A stretch of 64,000 bases of DNA from Micromonospora gifhornensis. Its GTDB lineage: Bacteria; Actinomycetota; Actinomycetes; Mycobacteriales; Micromonosporaceae. The stretch spans positions 1 to 64,000 of the forward strand of contig NZ_BOPA01000015.1 in NCBI RefSeq assembly GCF_016863515.1, written 5' to 3'. The position numbers and the translations under genes were made by a program. How positions within the stretch are numbered: position 1 is the stretch's first letter; every line of letters begins with the position of its first letter. A model generated the notes under the pieces. It was not told the origin of the DNA, did not search any database, and was given only the letters and a program-made list of their open reading frames with translations. Below, one piece after another: positions 28,480-38,966 of the stretch.

Positions 28480-29505
28480 GTGAACCGCAGCGCGTACTAC
28501 GTCGGCGACCAGACCTTCGTCGTCAAGGAGGCCGACCCGGTGCCGCCCGGCCCCGGGCAGGTCCGCATCGAGGTCGCCTACACCGGGATCTGCGGCACCG
28601 ACCTGCACATCGCCCACGGCGCGATGGACCAGCGGGTCCAGCGGCCGGCGGTGATCGGACACGAGATGTCGGGCCGTATCGCGGAGTTGGGCGCCGGTGT
28701 CGAGGGCCACCGGGTGGGGGACCCGGTGACGGTGATGCCGCTGGACTGGTGCGGCGACTGTCCCGCCTGCCGTGCCGGGCACACCCACATCTGTCACCGG
28801 CTCAACTTCGTCGGCATCGACTCGCCCGGCGCGATGCAGCGGTCCTGGACGGTGCCGGCGCGGATCCTGGTGCCGCTGCCCGAAGGGCTGTCCCTGGCCC
28901 ACGCCGCGCTGGTGGAGCCGACCGCGGTCGCCGTGCACGACGTACGGCGGTCCCGCCTGGTCGCCGGTGAACACGCGGTGGTCATCGGCGCCGGCCCGGT
29001 CGGGCTGCTCATCGGCACCGTCGCGCGGACGACCGGTGCCCAGGTGACCGTGCTCGAACTCGACCCGCGGCGGCGTCAACTCGCCGCCGACCTCGGCCTG
29101 CCCGCGGTGGATCCCGCGACTGTCGACGTCGCCGGCTACGTCCGCGAGGTGACCGGGGGAGCCGGTGCCGAGGTGGTCTACGAGGTGTCCGGATCAGCCG
29201 CCGGTGTCCGTACGGCGACGGACCTGCTCGCCGTACGCGGGCGGTTGGTCGTGGTGGCGATCCACCCTGCCCCCCGCGAGGTGGACCTGCACCGGATCTT
29301 CTGGCGCGAGCTGGAGGTGATCGGCGTACGCGTCTACGAGCGCGCGGACTACGTCGAGGCGGTCCGTCTGGTGCACGGTGGTCAGGTGCCGGCCGACCGG
29401 CTGATCTCCCGCATCGTGCCGTTGACCGAGGTGGCGCAGGCGTTCGAGGCACTGGCCACCGGTGGCGACGTCAAGGTGCTCGTGGACTGTGGAGGAGACG
29501 CGTGA
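28480..29505 (+). CDS. Zinc-dependent medium-chain alcohol dehydrogenase
   Basis: 341 residues, GTG start with GAGGAGG site. Catalytic zinc residues GICGTDLH and VIGHEMSG, structural zinc Cys cluster (DWCGDCPACRAGHTHICH) and Rossmann motif VIGAGPVGLLIG are intact. Similar to threonine/sorbitol dehydrogenase-type MDRs. In this locus it may oxidise L-fucose at C1 or a later keto-deoxy acid; the exact step is unresolved. Confidence 0.88.
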   Translation: MNRSAYYVGDQTFVVKEADPVPPGPGQVRIEVAYTGICGTDLHIAHGAMDQRVQRPAVIGHEMSGRIAELGAGVEGHRVGDPVTVMPLDWCGDCPACRAGHTHICHRLNFVGIDSPGAMQRSWTVPARILVPLPEGLSLAHAALVEPTAVAVHDVRRSRLVAGEHAVVIGAGPVGLLIGTVARTTGAQVTVLELDPRRRQLAADLGLPAVDPATVDVAGYVREVTGGAGAEVVYEVSGSAAGVRTATDLLAVRGRLVVVAIHPAPREVDLHRIFWRELEVIGVRVYERADYVEAVRLVHGGQVPADRLISRIVPLTEVAQAFEALATGGDVKVLVDCGGDA

Positions 29506-30263
29506 CGATGTTCGACCTCAGCGGCCGGCTGGCCGTGGTGACCGGCTGCCGCCGCGGCATCGGCCTGGCGATGGCCGAAGCGCTCGCCGCGGCCGGCGCC
29601 GACGTGATCGGCGTGAGCGCCGCCCTGGAGGAGACCGGTAGCGAGGTCGAGGCCCGGGTCGGCGCGCAGGGGCGTTCGTTCGTGCCGTACCGCGCGGACC
29701 TGTCCGACCGCGAGGCCGTCCGGGCGCTCGCGCGGTGGCTCGGCCAGCGGGACCGGCCGGTGGACATCCTGGTCAACAACGCCGGCACCATCCGCCGCGC
29801 GCCGGCCGTCGAGCACTCCGACACCGACTGGGACCACGTGCTGGAGGTCGACCTGTCCGCGCCGTTCCTGCTCGCCCGCGAGGTCGGTCGGGACATGGTG
29901 GCCCGGGGCAGCGGGAAGATCATCTTCACCGCGTCGATGTTGAGCTTCCAGGGGGGCATCACCGTGCCCGGCTACGCCGCGGCGAAGTCGGGGATCGCCG
30001 GGCTGACCCGTGCGTTGGCAAACGAGTGGGCGCGGCACGGCGTCAACGTCAACGCCATCGCACCGGGCTACATCAGTACGGACAACACCCAGGCGTTGCG
30101 CGAGCAGCCGGAACGCAACCAGGCGATCCTGGAACGGATCCCGGCCGGGCGCTGGGGGCGGCCCGAGGACCTCGCGGGGATCACCGTGTTCCTGGCCTCC
30201 GACGCCGCGGCCTACCTGCACGGGGCGATCATCCCGGTCGATGGCGGCTGGCTGGCCCGCTGA
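29502..30263 (+). CDS. SDR family dehydrogenase, KduD-like
   Basis: 253 residues, GTG in a four-base overlap. Cofactor motif TGCRRGIG (about 15-22), NNAG, catalytic Ser in TASMLSF and YAAAK, ending in IIPVDGGW. It resembles 2-deoxy-gluconate/2-keto-3-deoxy-fuconate dehydrogenases. In the non-phosphorylating fucose route such an enzyme oxidises 2-keto-3-deoxy-L-fuconate at C4. The final diketo-acid hydrolase is not encoded in this window. Confidence 0.88.
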   Translation: MTMFDLSGRLAVVTGCRRGIGLAMAEALAAAGADVIGVSAALEETGSEVEARVGAQGRSFVPYRADLSDREAVRALARWLGQRDRPVDILVNNAGTIRRAPAVEHSDTDWDHVLEVDLSAPFLLAREVGRDMVARGSGKIIFTASMLSFQGGITVPGYAAAKSGIAGLTRALANEWARHGVNVNAIAPGYISTDNTQALREQPERNQAILERIPAGRWGRPEDLAGITVFLASDAAAYLHGAIIPVDGGWLAR

Positions 30264-30275
30264 ACTGCCGTGCCA

Positions 30276-30304
30276 TTGACTCCTGCAGTGTTATCGATAA
30301 CATT
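30276..30304 (+). promoter_or_regulatory. Promoter fused to a perfect TGTTATCGATAACA operator
   Basis: TTGACT (30276-30281), 16 bases, TAACAT (30298-30303). The 14-base perfect palindrome TGTTATCGATAACA (30289-30302) fills the spacer end and the -10. The geometry is that of the arabinose regulon promoters at 36113, 44213 and 53241. It starts 13 bases after the SDR stop and would drive the small genes at 30333-30861. Confidence 0.75.
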
Positions 30305-30332
30305 TTATCTCTCGACACAGGAGAAGGACACC

Positions 30333-30479
30333 TTGGTCGCCGGTGCGGCCACCGTCGAAGTCGGAGGTCACTCCCCGGATTCGGCTGGTAGGAGGGGGTT
30401 TCATGCGGCTGACAGGCCGGGTGAGGTACGCGGGGCGGCTGCCGGGCGGTACCACCACCGCCACGTTCGTCGCGCTTGA
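30333..30479 (+). other. Possible leader or truncated reading frame
   Basis: TTG 30333 has an AGGAGAAGG site directly upstream and opens a 48-codon frame with no recognisable domain. The following winged-helix gene starts inside it in another frame. It may be the residue of a gene once driven by the promoter at 30276, or a leader peptide. Confidence 0.3.
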
Positions 30480-30861
30480 CCGCGTACGCCGTCAGCCGGT
30501 CGACGCCGCTGCGGAGCAGCGGGCCGCGACGGCCGCCTTCGACCTGGCCTACCGCACCCTGCCCGCCAGCCGGCGGCGGCTGTTCCGCTGTCTGGGTCTG
30601 CATCCGGGCCCGGATTTCGACGTGTGCGCGGCGGCGGCGCTTGGCAACCTGACTCTCGTGCACGCCCGGCGCACCCTGGCCGACCTGGTGGAGCGCCGGC
30701 TGGTCGTCGAGTGCGGGGCCCGCTACCGGATACCGGACCTGTTCGTCGAGCATGCGCGCCGGCTGGCCCTCGACGAGCCCGCCGTGCTGCGCACCGCCGC
30801 ACTCGTCCGGCTGGCCAACGTGGACCGGATTCCGCACGCCCGTCGCGGCCCGACCGCATAG
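30403..30861 (+). CDS. Small winged-helix protein resembling a fragment of an AfsR/STAND regulator
   Basis: 152 residues from ATG 30403 with a GGAGGGGG site. The stretch AAFDLAYRTLPASRRRLFRCLGLHPGPDFDVCAAAALGN plus LADLVERRLVVECGARYRIPDLFVEHARRLA matches the winged-helix segment that follows the NB-ARC ATPase in actinobacterial AfsR/SARP-like STAND proteins. The ATPase, activator and TPR parts are missing. It is either a decayed regulator or a stand-alone derivative; the good ribosome site favours expression. Confidence 0.6.
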   Translation: MRLTGRVRYAGRLPGGTTTATFVALDRVRRQPVDAAAEQRAATAAFDLAYRTLPASRRRLFRCLGLHPGPDFDVCAAAALGNLTLVHARRTLADLVERRLVVECGARYRIPDLFVEHARRLALDEPAVLRTAALVRLANVDRIPHARRGPTA

Positions 30862-31044
30862 CCGCCACCACACAGCCCCGACGCAGCAAGGCGTACCCAT
30901 GAACATCTGATGTAAGCGACCGGCGAACGCTCCGCCGGTCGCACTCTTCGGCATGTCCGGGTGTCGGGCCTTCCTTCCCCCAGAATCACCACTGGCAGCG
31001 GTTTTCGCGGGTCCATCCGGCAGGTCCGAGACAGGTATCGACCA

Positions 31045-31096
31045 TTGCCTATTGTTCGAGGCGGTAGTAACATTTCCGAAACACATCATATGTCTG
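31045..31096 (+). promoter_or_regulatory. Candidate promoter and GntR-like site before the fucosidase
   Basis: TTGCCT (31045-31050), 17 bases, TAACAT (31068-31073), then ACATCATATGTCTG (31083-31096), which matches the fucose operon operator at 10 of 14 positions. It lies about 130 bases before the fucosidase start. The rest of 30862-31221 shows no gene. Confidence 0.45.
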
Positions 31097-31221
31097 CCTG
31101 TTTCGCAGGCTACCGGCGACCTGACGCATCGCGGCCGCGGCTGGCTTCAACGGGCTGATTCCTCATTCAGTGTTTCCGCGCGCTTCGGGTGGCCGGGATC
31201 GGTCACCGCCTTGGAGGATCG

Positions 31222-34218
31222 ATGTCAGACCTGACCCGACGGCAGGCCCTCAAGATCGGCGCGGCGGGCGCCGGGGGTGCCCTGCTGCCGCTGCCCTGGA
31301 CCGCAGTCGCCCGCGCCGACTCGGTGGCACCCCCACAGGTGCTGGCGGCCGGCGACCTCGCGCTCTGGTACGACCGCTCTGCCGGCACCGACTGGCTGCG
31401 GGCCTTGCCGATCGGCAACGGCCGACTGGGCGCCATGGTGTTCGGCAACAGCGACACGGAACGGCTCCAGCTCAACGAGGACACCGTCTGGGCCGGTGGG
31501 CCGCACGACTCCAGCAACCCCAGAGGTCAGGGCTCGCTCGCGGAGATCCGGCGGCTGGTCTTCGCCAACCAGTGGACCCAGGCCCAGAACCTGATCAACC
31601 AGACCATGCTCGGCAACCCGGTCGGACAACTGGCCTACCAGACGGTCGGCAACCTCCGGCTGGCCTTCGCCAACGCCAGCGGCACCTCGCAGTACAACCG
31701 GCAGCTGGATCTCACCACCGCGACCACCTCCGTCAGCTACGTGATGAACGGGGTGCGCTTCCAGCGGGAGGTCTTCGCCAGCGCGCCGGACCAGGTCATC
31801 GCGATGCGGTTGACCGCCGACCGGTCCGCCTCGATCACCTTCACCGCGACGTTCGACAGCCCGCAGCGGACCACCGTGTCCAGTCCGGACGGGGCCACGA
31901 TCGCTCTCGACGGCGTCTCCGGCAACCAGGAAGGCGTGACCGGGGCGGTCCGGTTCCTCGCGCTGGCGCACGCCACCGTCAGCGGCGGCACCGTGAGCAG
32001 TTCCGGTGGGACGCTGCGGGTCAGCGGCGCCACAAGCGTGACCCTGCTCATCTCGATCGGCTCCAGCTATGTCAACTTCCGCAACGTCGGCGGCGACTAC
32101 CAGGGCATCGCGTGGCGGCACCTCACCGCGGCCCGGGCCAGCAGCTACGACCAGCTGCGCGCCCGACACGTCGCCGACTACCAGGCGCTGTTCGGTCGGG
32201 TCAGTCTCGACCTGGGGCGTACCTCGGCGGCGGACCAGCCGACGGACGTACGGATCGCCCAGCACAACTCGGTGAACGACCCGCAGTTCTCGGCCCTGCT
32301 CTTCCAGTACGGCCGGTACCTGCTGATCTCCTCGTCGCGGCCGGGCACCCAACCGGCGAACCTCCAGGGCATCTGGAACGACTCGCTGACCCCGGCCTGG
32401 GATTCGAAGTACACGATCAACGCGAACCTGCCGATGAACTACTGGCCGGCGGACACCACGAACCTGTCCGAGTGCTACCAACCGGTCTTCTCGATGATCC
32501 AGGACCTGACCGTCAGCGGCGCGCGTACCGCCCAGGTGCAGTACGGGGCCGGGGGATGGGTCACCCACCACAACACCGACGCCTGGCGTGGATCGTCGGT
32601 GATCGACGGCGCGTTCTGGGGGATGTGGCAGACCGGCGGCGCGTGGCTGGCCACCATGATCTGGGACCACTACCTGTTCACCGGCGACCTGGACTTCCTG
32701 CGCGCCAACTACCCCGCCATGAAGGGCGCCGCGCAGTTCTTCCTCGACACCCTGGTCACCGAGCCGAGCCTCGGCTACCTGGTCACCAACCCGTCGAACT
32801 CACCCGAGATCGGCCACCATGCCGACGCGAGCGTCTGCGCCGGCCCGACCATGGACAACCAGATCCTGCGGGACCTCTTCGACGGCTGTGCCCGGGCCAG
32901 CGAGATCCTCAACACCGATGCCACCTTCCGGGCCCAGGTCCGGGCCACCCGCGACCGGCTCGCCCCGACCCGGATCGGCTCGCGTGGCAACATCATGGAG
33001 TGGCTCTACGACTGGGTGGAGACCGAACGCAACCACCGGCACGTCTCGCACCTCTACGGCCTCGCCCCCAGCAACCAGATCACCCGGCGCGGCACCCCGC
33101 AACTGTTCGAGGCCGCCCGCCGGACCCTGGAGATCCGCGGCGACGACGGCACCGGCTGGTCGCTGGCCTGGAAAATCAACTTCTGGGCCCGCCTCGAGGA
33201 AGGCAACCGCGCCCACGACCTCATCCGCTACCTGGCCACCACCGCCCGGCTCGCCCCCAACATGTTCGACCTGCACCCACCGTTCCAGATCGACGGGAAC
33301 TTCGGCGCCACCGCCGGCATCGCCGAGATGCTGCTGCACAGCCACGCCGGTGAACTGCACCTGCTGCCCGCCCTGCCGGCCGCCTGGCCCAGCGGCTCGG
33401 TCAGCGGCCTGCGCGGGCGTGGCGGGCACACCGTCGGCATCACCTGGAGCAACGGCCAGGCCACCGAGATCCTCGTGCGGCCGGACCGGCCCGGCACCGT
33501 ACGCCTGCGCGGTCGGATGTTCACCGGCACCTTCACCGTCGTCGACACCACCGACGGCACGCCGGCCCTCATCACCCGCGTCGAGACCGACCTGATCGAG
33601 GTCACCGTGCAGGGTGGACGCACCTACCGGGCCACCGGCTCGGCGGCGGCCGCACCGACGCTGGAGCAGAGCTTCAGCAACGCCAGCACCACGAACGACT
33701 CCAACACCGGGGCGGCCAACTTCGACGGCAACGGCGCCAGCCTCTCCGCGCAGGCACTGGCCCAGGCCGGCGTCACCCCGGGCAGCACCGTGAGCCGCAA
33801 CGGCGTGAACTTCCGTTGGCCGAACGTGGCCCCCGGCGGCGCGGACAACGCCATCGCCTCAGGGCAGTCGATAAGCGTGACCGGCACGGGTCGTACGCTC
33901 GGGTTCCTCGCCACCGGCACCTACGGTGCCGTGTCCGGCACCGCCACGGTGGTCTACGCCGACGGCAGCCGGCAGAGCTTCACGTTGAGCACCCCCGACT
34001 GGTACGGCGGACCGCACTCCGGCGCCACCGCCGCCATCGTGACGGCGTACCAGAACCGGCCCGGCAACCAGCGGCACAACGTCGCCGCCTGCGTCTACTA
34101 CGTCGGGGTGGGATTGCAGAACAAGCCGGTGAGCCGGGTCGAACTGCCGAACATCAGCGCGCGACCGGCAGCCAACGTGCCGACCATGCACATCTTCGCC
34201 GTCGCGATCGGCGGCTGA
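31222..34218 (+). CDS. Secreted GH95 alpha-L-fucosidase
   Basis: About 998 residues from ATG 31222 (GGAGG site). Twin-arginine signal (LTRRQALKIG, then hydrophobic run to AVARADS), so exported folded. GH95 hallmarks: LPIGNGRLGAMVFGN, LQLNEDTVWAGGP, the LNEDT-linked N-domain, NLQGIWNDSLTPAWDSKYTIN, GWSLAWKINFWARLEEGNRAH and FQIDGNFGATAGIAEML. GH95 enzymes release fucose (mostly 1,2-linked) by inversion. The last about 190 residues form a separate Ser/Gly/Asn-rich beta-domain of the kind appended to actinobacterial glycosidases. It would feed the fucose locus upstream. Confidence 0.92.
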   Translation: MSDLTRRQALKIGAAGAGGALLPLPWTAVARADSVAPPQVLAAGDLALWYDRSAGTDWLRALPIGNGRLGAMVFGNSDTERLQLNEDTVWAGGPHDSSNPRGQGSLAEIRRLVFANQWTQAQNLINQTMLGNPVGQLAYQTVGNLRLAFANASGTSQYNRQLDLTTATTSVSYVMNGVRFQREVFASAPDQVIAMRLTADRSASITFTATFDSPQRTTVSSPDGATIALDGVSGNQEGVTGAVRFLALAHATVSGGTVSSSGGTLRVSGATSVTLLISIGSSYVNFRNVGGDYQGIAWRHLTAARASSYDQLRARHVADYQALFGRVSLDLGRTSAADQPTDVRIAQHNSVNDPQFSALLFQYGRYLLISSSRPGTQPANLQGIWNDSLTPAWDSKYTINANLPMNYWPADTTNLSECYQPVFSMIQDLTVSGARTAQVQYGAGGWVTHHNTDAWRGSSVIDGAFWGMWQTGGAWLATMIWDHYLFTGDLDFLRANYPAMKGAAQFFLDTLVTEPSLGYLVTNPSNSPEIGHHADASVCAGPTMDNQILRDLFDGCARASEILNTDATFRAQVRATRDRLAPTRIGSRGNIMEWLYDWVETERNHRHVSHLYGLAPSNQITRRGTPQLFEAARRTLEIRGDDGTGWSLAWKINFWARLEEGNRAHDLIRYLATTARLAPNMFDLHPPFQIDGNFGATAGIAEMLLHSHAGELHLLPALPAAWPSGSVSGLRGRGGHTVGITWSNGQATEILVRPDRPGTVRLRGRMFTGTFTVVDTTDGTPALITRVETDLIEVTVQGGRTYRATGSAAAAPTLEQSFSNASTTNDSNTGAANFDGNGASLSAQALAQAGVTPGSTVSRNGVNFRWPNVAPGGADNAIASGQSISVTGTGRTLGFLATGTYGAVSGTATVVYADGSRQSFTLSTPDWYGGPHSGATAAIVTAYQNRPGNQRHNVAACVYYVGVGLQNKPVSRVELPNISARPAANVPTMHIFAVAIGG

Positions 34219-34220
34219 GC

Positions 34221-34263
34221 AACGTTCGGGTCGGCCCCCAGGAACGTTCGGGTCGGCCCCAGG
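34221..34263. repeat. Direct repeat pair after the fucosidase
   Basis: AACGTTCGGGTCGGCCCC-type units at 34221-34242 and 34243-34263 are tandem, differing by one C. They begin two bases after the stop codon. Confidence 0.8.
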
Positions 34264-34266
34264 AGC

Positions 34267-34351
34267 GTCCGTGCCCGCTCCGCCGGGCGGGCACGGACCA
34301 TCGAAAGCGGCGCGCCGGCCGCGCACCACGGGGGTGCCGCGGCCGGCGCGC
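34267..34351. terminator. Two consecutive terminator hairpins between convergent genes
   Basis: The first hairpin is 34267-34298 (12-base stem GTCCGTGCCCGC, short loop). The second is 34310-34351 (14-base perfect stem GCGCGCCGGCCGCG, 14-base loop). They separate the fucosidase from the minus-strand esterase. Confidence 0.75.
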
Positions 34352-34380
34352 TGCGTCAGGAGCCGATCCTCACCGACGCG

Positions 34381-35682
34381 TCACCGCTGGGCCAGCAGCC
34401 ACCGCAGGATGCTGCTGTCCTCGTACGTCGGGCCGTAGGCGGCGTGGTGGTCCGGCAGCGAGAACGCCTCGTCGCCGTACTCGGTGTAGCGCAGCAGCTC
34501 GGCGGTCCGCTCGGGCGAGGTGCCCTGCGCCTCGTACGCCGCCCGCAGCGCGGCGTGCGTGTTGCGGGCCAGCGAGATGTTGAGCAGGTGGTCGTTGACC
34601 CCGTGGGTGATCCAGAGCGGCACCTCACCGGCGGCGATCGCGGTCGCCTGGGCGGCGCTGATCTGGAAGCCACCGGTGACCAGGCCGGCGGTGAACAGGT
34701 CGGGCCGCTTGGCGAACGCCTCCCACAGCAGACGCGAGCCGTACGACACGGTGGTGGCGTAGACCCGGCCGGTGTCCACCGGGTGGTCCTTGACGAACTG
34801 CTCGACCAGCCGGATCAGCAGGTCCCCCTCGGCGGGCAGACCGACCCGCTGGTTCTGCGGGGCCAGCACGATGACGTCCTCGGTGCTGCCGGTCCAGCTC
34901 GACTGCAACCAGGCCGTCGCCGGGATGTCGGCGGCGATCTGCACGCCCAGGTTGTCGCCGTCCCAGCCCATGCCGTGGCCGGGCAGCACCACCATCAGCG
35001 GGTACGTCCTGCCGGGCTGGTAGTTCTTCGGCAGGTGGTAGTGGTACGGCAGCACCATGCCGCCGTTGAGGTACGAGCCGTACCGGAAGTCGTCGACGAG
35101 CAGGTTGACGGCCTTCTCGGTGACCCGGTGCGCGGTGCTCGGCGCCGCCTTGGCCAGCACCGGGCCCTTGCCCTTGCCGTTGCCCGGCTGGGCGTGGACG
35201 TCCTTGCGCTGGACCACCCGGGTGGGCAGGTCATCGTTGACCTTGACGTGGCACAGGAAGGTCGGGCACTTGGAGAGCACGACGGTCCAGCCGAGGTTCT
35301 CGTCCGGGTCCAACTCCACGATGACGTACCGCCCCGGCACCGACCGGCGGTCGGCGCGGACGGTCGGGGCGTCGTTGGTGTAGGTGTGGGTGACCGTCCG
35401 CTCCGCCAGCTTCGGCAGGTCTTCGATCGGGTTGAAGCGGAAGTTGTACGTGGTGTCGGACACCGCGAAGGTCGAGGTGTCCAGGGTGCGCGGGTTGACA
35501 GTGGCCGGGTACTCGACGGCGACGGCCGAGACCTTCTGACCGTAGGTGTAGACGGTGGTGATGGGGGTGATGCCGGCGATGCCGCCGGCACCGCCCCGGT
35601 CGCCGGCTGCGGCGTAGGCCGTACCGGACATGCCGATCGCCAGCGCCGCGGCGACGGCGATCAGCGCCCTGCGCAGTCTCAT
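34381..35682 (-). CDS. Secreted alpha/beta-hydrolase esterase
   Basis: 433 residues with a Sec signal (cleavage near AYAAAG). Residues about 40-180 form an N-terminal Ig-like region; the hydrolase core follows with LMVVLPGHGMGWDGD, APQNQR, nucleophile region VYATTVSYGSRLLWEA, GLVTGGF and WITHGVNDHLLN. The elbow is V-S-Y-G without the usual leading Gly. It resembles secreted PHB-depolymerase/feruloyl-type esterases, substrate unknown. Its promoter carries the fructoside-module LacI operator. Confidence 0.82.
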   Translation of the reverse strand: MRLRRALIAVAAALAIGMSGTAYAAAGDRGGAGGIAGITPITTVYTYGQKVSAVAVEYPATVNPRTLDTSTFAVSDTTYNFRFNPIEDLPKLAERTVTHTYTNDAPTVRADRRSVPGRYVIVELDPDENLGWTVVLSKCPTFLCHVKVNDDLPTRVVQRKDVHAQPGNGKGKGPVLAKAAPSTAHRVTEKAVNLLVDDFRYGSYLNGGMVLPYHYHLPKNYQPGRTYPLMVVLPGHGMGWDGDNLGVQIAADIPATAWLQSSWTGSTEDVIVLAPQNQRVGLPAEGDLLIRLVEQFVKDHPVDTGRVYATTVSYGSRLLWEAFAKRPDLFTAGLVTGGFQISAAQATAIAAGEVPLWITHGVNDHLLNISLARNTHAALRAAYEAQGTSPERTAELLRYTEYGDEAFSLPDHHAAYGPTYEDSSILRWLLAQR

Positions 35683-35753
35683 CGATCCTCCCTGGTGGGG
35701 TGCGACTGGCCCGCGCGTGCTGACAACTGCTCAGGGGAGCCGGGGATACAGTC

Positions 35754-35801
35754 GCTAAACTGATTTAGCAGAGCATCTTCCGGGAGTCGGTGTGCTGTCA
35801 A
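35754..35801 (-). promoter_or_regulatory. Esterase promoter and LacI operator, CTAAA type, site 3
   Basis: Reading leftward: TTGACA (35801-35796), 18 bases, GATGCT (35777-35772), then GCTAAATCAGTTTAGC (35769-35754). The operator and flanks match 16204-16229 exactly over 26 bases. This places the esterase under the same LacI regulator as the sugar transporter. Confidence 0.8.
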
Positions 35802-36112
35802 GGGCAGGCGGCTGTCGAGGCCCGAGGCTGCCTGCGCGGGTTCACCGTGTCCGGCCGTCCCTTGTGGTCGCCGATGTCACCCTTTGTGGTCATCGATGTC
35901 GCACCCGGTGCGCGACGGGGCGCAGGGCGACGTTCGGGCGCTGCGCGGCGGTCGTCGGCGAGTCGCGTTCGACGCCGCAGGGGCATCCTCAGGTGTCGAT
36001 GAGATGCTGCTTCGCCCGTCGCCTTCACCCGCCCTGACCTGCGGCTACCTGGCTGATCGGAGGAGTCGTGGGAACGTTACGAGACCGTGACCGCTGGATT
36101 TCCGGGCAGGTG
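35802..36112. other. Non-coding region with an imperfect tandem repeat
   Basis: No convincing gene. Bases 35861-35882 and 35883-35904 are tandem 22-base units (CTTGTGGTC.CCGATGTC and TTTGTGGTC.TCGATGTC) matching at about 17 positions. Confidence 0.4.
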
Positions 36113-36141
36113 TTGACCTGCTACATGTGAGCGCTAACACT
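36113..36141 (+). promoter_or_regulatory. Promoter and LacI operator of the ChvE-type transporter
   Basis: TTGACC (36113-36118), 16 bases, TAACAC (36135-36140), with operator TGTGAGCGCTAACA (36126-36139) covering the -10. Same layout as 44213 before araB. Confidence 0.8.
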
Positions 36142-36201
36142 TGGCCTCCAAGTGCGACCCACGCAGCCGGCTGACGGCGCGGGTTCAGATTGGGGAAGCC
36201 A

Positions 36202-37332
36202 GTGAGCAGAAAAATCCTGGCCGCTCTCGGTAGCGTCGTCCTGGCGCTGAGCATGGCGGCCTGCAGTGGTGACGGCGCCGGTGGTGGCGGCAACGACAGC
36301 GACAAGCCCGGCGATCTGACCATCGGCGTCTCGATGCCCACCCAGACCTCCGAGCGGTGGATCGCCGACGGCAACTCCGTCAAGGAGAAGCTGGAGGCCA
36401 AGGGCTACAAGGTGGACCTTCAGTACGCCGGCGACGACATCCCCACCCAGTCGCAGCAGGTCGACCAGATGATCACCCGTGGTGCCGATGTGCTGATCAT
36501 CGCGGCGATCGACGGCACGGCGCTCAGCGGACAGTTGCAGGCGGCGGCCGACGCCAAGATCCCGGTCATCGCCTACGACCGCCTCATCCGGGACAGCCCG
36601 AACGTCGACTTCTACGTCAGCTTCGACAACTTCAAGGTCGGCGTGGCACAGGCCACCGCGCTTCTCGTCGGTCTGGGCCTGCAGACCAAGGACGGCGGGA
36701 AGGGCGAGGCGACCGGGCCGTTCAACATCGAACTGTTCGCCGGGTCACTCGACGACAACAACGCGCACTTCTTCTTCAACGGCGCCATGGAAACCCTCAA
36801 GCCGTTCATCGACGCCGGCACGCTGAAGGTGAAGTCCGGTCAGACCAAGATCGATCAGGTGGCGATCCTGCGCTGGCAGCAGGAGGGCGCGCAGAAGCGG
36901 ATGGAGGACCTGCTGACGTCGAGCTACAACGACGGCAGCAAGGTCGCCGGGGTGCTCTCGCCGTACGACGGCCTGTCGCGCGGCATCATCACCGCCCTGC
37001 AGAACGCCGGCTACAGCGGCGACATGCCGGTGGTGACCGGACAGGACGCCGAGATCGCCTCGGTCAAGCTGATCAACGACGGCGTGCAGAGTTCCACGAT
37101 CTTCAAGGACACCCGGCTGCTGGCCGAGCAGGCCGTGGTCGCCGGTGAGTCGTTCCTCCAGGACAAGACGCCGCAGGCCAACGACACCGAGACCTACAAC
37201 AACGGGGTCAAGGTCGTCCCGTCGTACCTGCTGCCGGTGCAGACCGTGTTCAAGGACGACATCAAGCCGGTCCTGATCGACTCCGGATACTTCACCGCCG
37301 AGGAGGTCGCCGCCGGCCAGGCCAAGGGCTGA
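36202..37332 (+). CDS. chvE: Multiple sugar-binding lipoprotein, ChvE family
   Basis: About 376 residues from GTG 36202 with a GGGGAAG site. Lipobox MAAC. ChvE/XylF-type sequence: [69 protein letters not shown] and [15 protein letters not shown]. ChvE-class proteins bind galactose, arabinose and related aldoses in a wide pocket. First of a three-gene transporter. Confidence 0.9.
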   Translation: MSRKILAALGSVVLALSMAACSGDGAGGGGNDSDKPGDLTIGVSMPTQTSERWIADGNSVKEKLEAKGYKVDLQYAGDDIPTQSQQVDQMITRGADVLIIAAIDGTALSGQLQAAADAKIPVIAYDRLIRDSPNVDFYVSFDNFKVGVAQATALLVGLGLQTKDGGKGEATGPFNIELFAGSLDDNNAHFFFNGAMETLKPFIDAGTLKVKSGQTKIDQVAILRWQQEGAQKRMEDLLTSSYNDGSKVAGVLSPYDGLSRGIITALQNAGYSGDMPVVTGQDAEIASVKLINDGVQSSTIFKDTRLLAEQAVVAGESFLQDKTPQANDTETYNNGVKVVPSYLLPVQTVFKDDIKPVLIDSGYFTAEEVAAGQAKG

Positions 37333-37341
37333 CGGCACTCC

Positions 37342-37377
37342 CCGGGCTCGGCGGCGGGTGCCCGCCGCCGAGCCCGG
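37342..37377 (+). terminator. Intra-operon hairpin after binding-protein gene
   Basis: A perfect 17-base stem (CCGGGCTCGGCGGCGGG and its complement) with a two-base loop, 9 bases after the binding-protein stop and 50 before the ATPase. It probably protects the upstream message or reduces read-through. Confidence 0.8.
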
Positions 37378-37427
37378 ACCACCCCATTTTCGCCCCGCAC
37401 CACGATCGAGACCGCAGGACGGTGATC

Positions 37428-38962
<1,535 letters not shown>

Positions 38963-38966
<4 letters not shown>

